Part shown: positions 6,171 through 11,265 of the stretch, in pieces
How positions within the stretch are numbered: the first letter of the stretch is position 1
Layout: the number at the start of each line of letters is the position of its first letter
Assembly (NCBI GenBank): GCA_022566355.1
Contig: JADFJB010000143.1
Coordinates: 1-11,265 of the forward strand
Length of the DNA stretch: 11,265 nucleotides
From: a candidate division KSB1 bacterium
Lineage (GTDB): Bacteria; Zhuqueibacterota; JdFR-76; DREG01
Direction: 5' to 3'
Program-made: the position numbers and the translations under genes
Notes under the pieces: generated by a model
Told to the model about the DNA's origin: nothing
What the model saw: only the letters and a program-made list of their open reading frames with translations
The model's database searches: none

Positions 6171-7897
6171 GACTCTAATTTAATAATTCTGGTGCGAATT
6201 GCTCCTTCTGTCCGTCCGAAATGTTTTGCAAGTTCCTTAACTGGCGTCTCATTGAAAATCATTTCAGTCAATTCAAGATCCAATTCATCTGTCCAGGGAA
6301 GATAAGCAGCTTTATGTTTTTTCCTAATTCTTCCAACAACGTAAGTCTTACTATTCTCTTCTTGAATCTCCATGCCATGAATTTTCGTTTCTATTTCTGT
6401 GGTTGTTGGCTCAAGAATGCTAATCCTGGACCTGGGTAGAAGTTCTTTTGGAATATTCAGCGAGTTTTTTGTTCTTGTTGCAGCCACATACAGTAAATTA
6501 ATTTCTTCTGCCAGTCTTCTTTTTTCAAAACTTTCCTCCTCTTTATCTATTATTTTTAGTATATCATTCTCATTGATGAAATCATTCACCAATGTTACAT
6601 CATCGTATTCCATTCCTTTACAACGGTGCACAGTGGAGAAAATCATTTCAGCTTTGTCCTTTTGATTGTCAGGTAAATGCTTGCTTTTTACTTCTTTGAT
6701 CAGGTCTGGCAAGTCATTTCCGTATTTCTCGACAATTTCAACCATCATTCCTAATTCAGCATCCTCTGTTTTGTCAATGTATTCTTCTAATTCAGCGATG
6801 CTATGCATGGATTTGATGAGCTTATCTCTTACCAGGTGATAATTGCCGTTGTATAAGTTTAACACGTCGTAAATGGAAGCCCCTTCACCGGCGTAAGTGT
6901 AGGAATTAATATTTCCTTCAAAGTAGGCGTTTTTAATTTCCCGCTTTTCGATAAGAAGTTCGATGGCTTTGACCAACAAGAATAGATTTGTCCTGGCGAT
7001 TGTTACCTTGGATTTTTCAGTATCGGAATTTCCTGCGCCTATAATCTTAACAGGCTTATATTCCATAAAATGCTTTTTCCAATCTAGAATTCTGGTTGCC
7101 AGCAATGCAATTTCAGGATCGAATCGAAAACTAGTGCTTAAACTGAGGCTTGGGTAATCTACTTCTTCCAATGAGTTAATGGCATAGCGCCAGCCATATA
7201 TCTGTTGATGAGTATCGCCAACTATGACTTTGGTTGATTTTTGCTTCAGGAACACATCAAGCATCGCAGGCGAAGCGTCCTGTCCTTCATCAAAAAGAAT
7301 ATAGTCGTAGGTCAAAGATGGGTTCGCCAGTTGAAATTTCTTTAAATAGAAGTCATGTGTGATTTCGGTTTCTCTGTTCTCCATTTTAGCCAGCAAAACC
7401 CGGGTTTGTTTGAGAATCATATCATAATAATTCTCGACAAATGTTTTTGCTTTTTGGTCGGTGATTGTATCAAGATAATTTAGGGATTGAACCTTGTTTA
7501 CACTATTGTTGCAGAAGTAACAAGTGAATTTATTGATATGGTTGGCAATAATATATGCTGTGTGTTTTTCTTTGAATCCGCTCAATCCAAGCAGATCCTT
7601 TATTTGATAAGTTTTATAGGCGGGAACCAGCTGATAATTTTTGCCTTTTACAATGTGATGATAAGCAAGTGAGTGGGCCGTTTCAATCCTGACATTGTTT
7701 AGTCCGGCTTTTTTAAATTTCCGTTCTGCCTCTAACTTTACAGATTTGTTGAAAGCGAGATAAAGGATCTTCTTATTCTTGGGCCTTGCTTTAGCATATT
7801 CAAGGATGGTAGTAGTCTTTCCCGATCCCGCTACCGCATTAATTTTGATGTTTCCCGAAGTGGCAATGATTTCCTTTTGTTCGTTAGTCAGTCTCAT
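6167..7897 (-). CDS. UvrD/FBH1-like superfamily 1 DNA helicase with C-terminal HTH
   Basis: This 576-residue protein has the full set of SF1A helicase motifs: Q-type LTNEQ (3-7), Walker A AVAGSGKTTT (21-30), motif Ia YLAFNKSVK (46-54), Walker B LFDEGQD (201-207), motif III VGDTHQQIYGWR (226-237), STSFRF (254-259), motif V TVHRCKGMEYDDV (422-434) and motif VI YVAATRTK (470-477). The layout (motif Ia FNKS, ETAHSLAY, GDTHQQIYGWR) is closer to the FBH1-like UvrD branch than to UvrD or Rep. A CxxC (C126, C129) lies in the 1B insert. The last 44 residues (WTDELDLELTEMIF... then GRTEGAIRTRIIKL) look like a helix-turn-helix that may bind DNA. It should unwind DNA with 3'-5' polarity in repair or restart. 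The start at 7897 is preceded by a weak AAAGAG. Its stop overlaps the VOC start by ATGA. Confidence 0.92.
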   Translation of the reverse strand: MRLTNEQKEIIATSGNIKINAVAGSGKTTTILEYAKARPKNKKILYLAFNKSVKLEAERKFKKAGLNNVRIETAHSLAYHHIVKGKNYQLVPAYKTYQIKDLLGLSGFKEKHTAYIIANHINKFTCYFCNNSVNKVQSLNYLDTITDQKAKTFVENYYDMILKQTRVLLAKMENRETEITHDFYLKKFQLANPSLTYDYILFDEGQDASPAMLDVFLKQKSTKVIVGDTHQQIYGWRYAINSLEEVDYPSLSLSTSFRFDPEIALLATRILDWKKHFMEYKPVKIIGAGNSDTEKSKVTIARTNLFLLVKAIELLIEKREIKNAYFEGNINSYTYAGEGASIYDVLNLYNGNYHLVRDKLIKSMHSIAELEEYIDKTEDAELGMMVEIVEKYGNDLPDLIKEVKSKHLPDNQKDKAEMIFSTVHRCKGMEYDDVTLVNDFINENDILKIIDKEEESFEKRRLAEEINLLYVAATRTKNSLNIPKELLPRSRISILEPTTTEIETKIHGMEIQEENSKTYVVGRIRKKHKAAYLPWTDELDLELTEMIFNETPVKELAKHFGRTEGAIRTRIIKLES

Positions 7898-8329
7898 TTT
7901 TGATTACTCTTTATTTCACAGTAGTTTTAACAAACCAGGAATAGGTCTTATATAATTGAATTTGACTCTTGAGAGAATGTCATCATGCAAACCCCGTCTA
8001 TTTGATAATTTTAAGATTCCTAATTGTTTTGAATGAATAAAGCAATTAAAAGCAATTTAATCAAGAATTTGTCCCAATTTTTACATAGTGCACATGTAAT
8101 TTCAAAATCCCAGTGGCTGAACCCCTTGCCAACCAGCTCAGGTCTCCCAGGAAAATATTCACTTTACTGTGAGTGTAAAAAATATCAACACTTAATTTAT
8201 TTTTTGAAATTTATGGCAGAACGCCGCAATAAATGGAGAATTTATGAGGTGATGATGCCAAAACTAACTTGCAGATGAGAAGAGCCCTTCATATTTTACC
8301 ATAGTGGAATTTTACAGTTATTAAGGAAA
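7898..8329. other. Divergent intergenic region (432 bp)
   Basis: It separates the leftward helicase from the rightward DUF2905/ATP-grasp/desulfurase genes. It includes the palindrome at 8081-8099 and several AT-rich hexamers. An 81-codon plus-strand open frame (8033-8278) has no ribosome binding site or recognisable domain, and is not called as a gene. TATATA/TATAAG on the minus strand near 7950 could be a -10 for the helicase, without a matching -35. Confidence 0.6.
8081..8099. repeat. Inverted repeat TTACAT-N7-ATGTAA
   Basis: Six-base arms TTACAT (8081-8086) and ATGTAA (8094-8099) flank AGTGCAC, which itself contains the palindrome GTGCAC. It lies between divergent genes, 184 nt from the helicase start and 231 nt from the DUF2905 start. 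The position fits an operator for either side; there is no direct evidence of use. Confidence 0.3.
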
Positions 8330-8533
8330 ATGCAAAAAAACCTCCTATTTAGTGGTCTGTTTTTATTCATCATGGGTTTTGCGTGGCCGTGGATCCAAAA
8401 AATCGGTTTAGGCAGACTGCCAGGTGATATCGTAATCGAGCTGGAAAATTTTCGATTTATCGGTAATCATGTGGTTAAACCAAAAATGACACCTTTATTC
8501 TCAACACCCTGCGACTCCTATCAGGGTGGCTAA
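8330..8533 (+). pseudogene. DUF2905-type small membrane protein, 3' end damaged
   Basis: The first about 43 codons match the small DUF2905 family: FLFIMGFAWPWIQKIGLGRLPGDIVIELENFRF, where LGRLPGDIV and the ENFRF that normally leads to a second membrane helix are diagnostic. After ENFRF the frame reads an unrelated tail (IGNHVVKPK... to TAA 8531-8533) and no second helix. Two bases over, another frame reads LSVIMWLNQK and a stop (TGA 8487-8489), which matches the family's usual C-terminal helix end ('LS..LWL..K'). A deletion of some 25 bases with a frameshift near 8455-8462 would explain this. AAGGA lies just before the ATG at 8330. The 67-residue product, if made, would be a one-helix protein. 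DUF2905 proteins have no known function. Confidence 0.65.
8505..8528. repeat. GC-rich hairpin upstream of the ATP-grasp gene
   Basis: CACCCTG (8505-8511) and CAGGGTG (8522-8528) form a perfect 7-bp stem with a 10-nt loop. There is no T-run after it, so it is not a typical intrinsic terminator. It may be an attenuator-like structure or a small dispersed palindrome. Confidence 0.4.
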
Positions 8534-8555
8534 ATGAAAAATAATTGAATAAATC

Positions 8556-9833
8556 ATGTCTCGAATCCTGCTCATTTTCCCAACATCTACCTATCGTGCA
8601 AGTGCATTTATGGCAGCTACGGTTTCTTTAAATATTGAACCGGTCATTGCCACGGATCGGAAGCAGGTATTAGCCGATCTGGTTCCCAACACAACCCTGG
8701 CATTGAATCTCCATAAACCTGTATTAGCTGTGAATAAAATTATGAAATATGCCCAGGCAAAACCATTTTCAGCTATAGTTGGAGTGGATGAAGAAACAGT
8801 GATCCTGGCAGCTATGGCGAGTAAAGCTCTGGACCTGCCTCATAACCCAATTGCAGCTGTTCAGGCGACACGAGACAAATTTTTGATGCGGCAGAAATTA
8901 CAAACTCACGGACTTCTGTCACCGAAGTTTGAGAAATGCCAGGTTGACCAGGATGCCGGTATTGTTGCAAAAAAGGCTGGTTATCCTTGTGTTCTTAAGC
9001 CCATCTCATTGTCGGCAAGCCGGGGTGTAATTCGGGCGAATACTGAAGATGAATTTCTTATCGCATTTCAGATGATCCGGGATTTGTTATCCGATCCTGA
9101 GATCATAAGACAAAGTGATAACACACAAAAACATATCCTGGTGGAGGATTATATTCCCGGAAATGAGTACGCAGTCGAAGGTGTTCTGATCGATGGAGAA
9201 TTAAAAATCCTCGCTTTATTTGATAAACCGGATCCGTTGGAAGGACCGTATTTTGCTGAAACTATTTATGTGACGCCCTCAAAATTATCTCACAAACAAC
9301 AAGAAAAAATCTTTCGTACTATCGGGAAAGCAGCAAAAGCCATCGGGTTGCAGCGGGGACCTATTCATGCGGAGTTACGATTGAATGAAAACGGTGTTTA
9401 TGTAATCGAAATCGCTAACCGTACAATAGGCGGCTACTGTTCGGAAGTGCTTAAATTCTCGAATGGGATTTCATTAGAGGATGTCGTTCTTATGAATGCA
9501 ATAGGAATGGACATAAGCTATATAAAACGCGAAACCCAGGCAGCAGGCGTGATGATGATCCCCCCGCCAAGCGCGGGAATTTTTCAGGAGGTGAAATCTA
9601 AAGACCGGGCTCTCCAGGTAGAAGGGATCGAGAGTATCATCATTTCAATTCCCATAGGCCAAAAAGTAGAGGTACTGCCAAAAAGTTCGCGGTATTTGGG
9701 TTTCATTTTTGCCAGGGGTGAATCCCCGGAGTTTGTCGAAAATGCAATCAGGGAAGCGTATGGGGAGTTGGAAATTTTGATTCAGCCCAATGGTAGAACA
9801 GATGCCATTCCCCATAGCAATGCGAATCAGTAG
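8556..9833 (+). CDS. ATP-grasp ligase of the amino-acid/dipeptide ligase type
   Basis: This 425-residue protein has the three-part ATP-grasp architecture: an N-terminal domain (1-103), the ATP-binding domain from TRDKFLMR (105-112), and a C-terminal domain that resembles the LAL_C2 region of L-amino-acid ligases. ATP site residues in view are the VLKP lysine (K148) with SLSASRGV after it, VEDYI (E197), GNEYAVEG (202-209), HAELRL (E273) and IEIANRTIGG (E285, R289). Such enzymes activate a carboxylate with ATP and attach it to an amine or thiol, but the substrate cannot be read here. The region with GVMMIPPPSAGIF (331-343) and IPIGQKVEVLP (365-375) fits the ligase C-domain. No ribosome binding site is visible, and the start is 22 nt after the DUF2905 stop. 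The gene ends 21 nt before a cysteine desulfurase, which suggests one transcript. A link to cysteine or sulfur chemistry is possible but not shown. Confidence 0.85.
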   Translation: MSRILLIFPTSTYRASAFMAATVSLNIEPVIATDRKQVLADLVPNTTLALNLHKPVLAVNKIMKYAQAKPFSAIVGVDEETVILAAMASKALDLPHNPIAAVQATRDKFLMRQKLQTHGLLSPKFEKCQVDQDAGIVAKKAGYPCVLKPISLSASRGVIRANTEDEFLIAFQMIRDLLSDPEIIRQSDNTQKHILVEDYIPGNEYAVEGVLIDGELKILALFDKPDPLEGPYFAETIYVTPSKLSHKQQEKIFRTIGKAAKAIGLQRGPIHAELRLNENGVYVIEIANRTIGGYCSEVLKFSNGISLEDVVLMNAIGMDISYIKRETQAAGVMMIPPPSAGIFQEVKSKDRALQVEGIESIIISIPIGQKVEVLPKSSRYLGFIFARGESPEFVENAIREAYGELEILIQPNGRTDAIPHSNANQ

Positions 9834-9854
9834 CTGAAATTAAGAGTTTATTCG

Positions 9855-10979
9855 ATGAATTCAATTTATTTAGATTACAACGCTACTACACCTATCGATC
9901 CTCATGTAGCAGAAGTTATGTTGCCTTTTCTACATTCAAATTTCGGCAATCCCTCCAGCAGCCATATTTTTGGTGTGACTACAAAAAAAGCGGTTGAGAA
10001 AGCCCGCCAGCAAGTGGCCGCTTTACTGCACTGTGAGACCGACGAAATTGTGTTTACCGGCGGTGGTTCCGAATCCAATAATTACGCAATTAAAGGAGCT
10101 GTCCAAGCCTGTCGAGACAAAGGCAACCACATCATCACCTCATCAATTGAGCACCCGGCTGTTCTGCAGGTTTGCAAATATCTTGAGAAAAACGGCTTCA
10201 CAGTTACTTTTTTACCGGTAGATCAATTCGGCTTAATTAATCCAAAACATGTAGCAGAAGCCATTACTTCCGAAACCACTCTGATCACGATCATGCATGC
10301 CAATAATGAAGTCGGAACCATTGAACCCATTAAAGAAATCACCAAATTGGCGCATGACCATGAGATTTTAGTTCATACTGATAGCGCCCAATCCGTAGGA
10401 AAAATCCCGGTTCATATAGATGAGTTGGGAGTGGATTTATTATCAATAGCGGGACACAAACTGTATGCACCCAAAGGCATTGGCGCGCTTTATATTCGAT
10501 CTGGAGTGCAATTGGAAAAATTGATACATGGCGCGGATCATGAAATAAACCGCCGTGCCGGAACTGAAAACGTCCTGGAAATTGTCGGATTGGGTGAAGC
10601 ATGTGAATTGATCCATGAGAATTTGGCCAGGTATCAAGAGCACATGCTAGAAATGCGTAATCGTCTGGAACAGGGATTGAAAATGCGGTTCCCGAATATC
10701 CGCATTAACGGGCATCCGGACAAACGGCTACCCAATACTTCCAGCGTTTCCTTTGTGGGGCTTGAAGCCAACACCATCCTTGCGGAATTACCCAATGTGG
10801 CAGCTTCCGCGGGCGCTGCCTGTCACAGCGGCCAGGTTGATGTTTCGATAGTACTTAAGGCGATGCAGGTCCCCCTGGAATACGCTATGGGAACCATCCG
10901 CTTGTCAGTGGGGAGATTTACTACGGCTGAAGAAATAGATCGTGCTGTTGAAGAAATTGATAAGCTATTAAATGAGTAA
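9855..10979 (+). CDS. Cysteine desulfurase (NifS/IscS-type, class V aminotransferase fold)
   Basis: At 374 residues this matches NifS/IscS-type cysteine desulfurases, PLP enzymes that take sulfur from cysteine as a persulfide and release alanine. Visible features are YLDYNATTP (5-13), FGNPSSSH (30-37), GGGSESNNYAIKG (69-81), EHPAV with the PLP-stacking H100, HTDSAQ with D176 and Q179, and SIAGHKLYAPKG with the Schiff-base K202. The RRAGTENV (233-240) and GTIRLSVGR (346-354) segments are also present. The active-site loop reads SAGAACHSGQ with the persulfide cysteine C323 in AACHSG, rather than the IscS ACTSxS form; this is a known variant of the wider family. The start at 9855 has a weak AAGAG. 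It is preceded by the ATP-grasp gene at 21 nt. No iscU, sufU or other Fe-S scaffold gene is in view, so the partner that receives sulfur is unknown. Confidence 0.95.
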   Translation: MNSIYLDYNATTPIDPHVAEVMLPFLHSNFGNPSSSHIFGVTTKKAVEKARQQVAALLHCETDEIVFTGGGSESNNYAIKGAVQACRDKGNHIITSSIEHPAVLQVCKYLEKNGFTVTFLPVDQFGLINPKHVAEAITSETTLITIMHANNEVGTIEPIKEITKLAHDHEILVHTDSAQSVGKIPVHIDELGVDLLSIAGHKLYAPKGIGALYIRSGVQLEKLIHGADHEINRRAGTENVLEIVGLGEACELIHENLARYQEHMLEMRNRLEQGLKMRFPNIRINGHPDKRLPNTSSVSFVGLEANTILAELPNVAASAGAACHSGQVDVSIVLKAMQVPLEYAMGTIRLSVGRFTTAEEIDRAVEEIDKLLNE

Positions 10980-11265
10980 AATGGGAAAATGATGAAACCA
11001 ATTAAATTTTTTCAACATCTAAAGAACAGCAATCCACAAAAATGAGAGAAGAAAAAGTTATTAAAGGGCGCCACTTCTAACTACCTCCTTATTGCTGGAA
11101 ATCACCTCATAAATAACTTATCTTCAAGACCCTAAAATTTAGTTAGTGCCTGAACGAAAACACCGTTTTTGTCATTCCCGCATGCTTTCAGCGGGAATCT
11201 TAACAGCTTGGAATGATTAGATTCCGGCTTAAAAGATTACCGGGATGACACTAGTTGTCGAGTTT
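10980..11265. other. Downstream intergenic region
   Basis: Mostly AT-rich sequence with no supported gene. It includes the double-hairpin element at 11171-11249. AAAAC/GTTTT around 11157-11169 is a 5-bp hairpin of little weight. No tRNA or strong terminator was seen. Confidence 0.5.
11171..11249. repeat. REP/MITE-like double-hairpin element
   Basis: GTCATTCCCG (11171-11180) and CGGGATGAC (11241-11249) are inverted ends with one base missing in the right arm. Inside are two hairpins: ATTCCCGC/GCGGGAAT (11174-11181 with 11191-11198, perfect 8-bp arms, 9-nt loop), and ATTCCGG with CCGGGAT (11221-11227 with 11240-11246, one mismatch). This 'GTCATTCCCGC...GCGGGAAT' form is a widespread class of dispersed palindromes in many bacteria. 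It starts 192 nt after the desulfurase stop. It may end the transcript or be mobile, but it has no T-run. Confidence 0.65.

Noticed and set aside
8033-8278. An 81-codon plus-strand open frame in the intergenic region
   Set aside because: No ribosome binding site, no domain, and irregular amino-acid use; it fits chance open sequence in AT-rich DNA.
10989-11045. An 18-codon open frame just after the desulfurase
   Set aside because: Too short and without a ribosome binding site or family match.
11082-11089. AGGAGGTAG on the minus strand, followed 8 nt on by GTG
   Set aside because: The open frame behind it is only about 20 codons and has no recognisable features, so it looks like chance.

Overview
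This 11.3-kb stretch of moderate-to-low G+C bacterial chromosome carries mostly chromosomal genes, with a few decayed or accessory-looking ones. No rRNA, tRNA, CRISPR array, phage structural gene or intact insertion sequence is visible. A DUF3667 membrane protein, a secreted protein with a PKD-type domain, and a mix of strong AGGAG ribosome binding sites with starts that lack one all suggest a lineage near the Bacteroidetes/Calditrichota/KSB1 side of the FCB group. That placement is an inference from gene style and should be tested with the YchF and PurC sequences.

Layout: (1) 1-807, minus strand: the N-terminal 269 codons of an exported protein (signal peptide, beta-sandwich-like region, PKD-like repeat) that runs off the left edge. 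(2) 808-1205: a divergent intergenic region with a good sigma-70-type promoter pointing right. (3) 1206-2756, plus strand: two membrane-protein genes, a zinc-ribbon DUF3667 protein and a YgjV-type membrane domain fused to a degenerate GNAT-like domain. (4) 2886-5093, minus strand: a tight three-gene unit, purC, a 75-residue two-helix membrane protein and ychF, with 1-nt overlap and 4-nt spacing. (5) 5094-5705: a non-coding stretch with a 17-bp palindrome upstream of purC and a decayed small gene that still has a near-perfect Shine-Dalgarno. (6) 5706-7897, minus strand: a UvrD/FBH1-like SF1 helicase whose stop overlaps the start of a VOC (glyoxalase-fold) gene by ATGA. (7) 7898-8329: an intergenic region with a small palindrome. 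(8) 8330-10979, plus strand: a DUF2905 gene damaged at its 3' end, then a 425-residue ATP-grasp ligase and a class V cysteine desulfurase spaced 21-22 nt apart. (9) 10980-11265: non-coding, ending in a REP/MITE-like double hairpin.

Working together: the purC unit joins purine synthesis to a ribosome-associated ATPase and an unrelated membrane protein, so its logic is probably shared expression. The helicase/VOC and ATP-grasp/desulfurase pairs are the more interesting associations, because each looks co-translated or co-transcribed and has no obvious textbook pathway. I found no clear evidence of a complete undescribed system. The best leads are the ATP-grasp/desulfurase pair, the YgjV-GNAT fusion, the helicase with a C-terminal HTH coupled to a VOC protein, and the decayed gene at 5277-5636.
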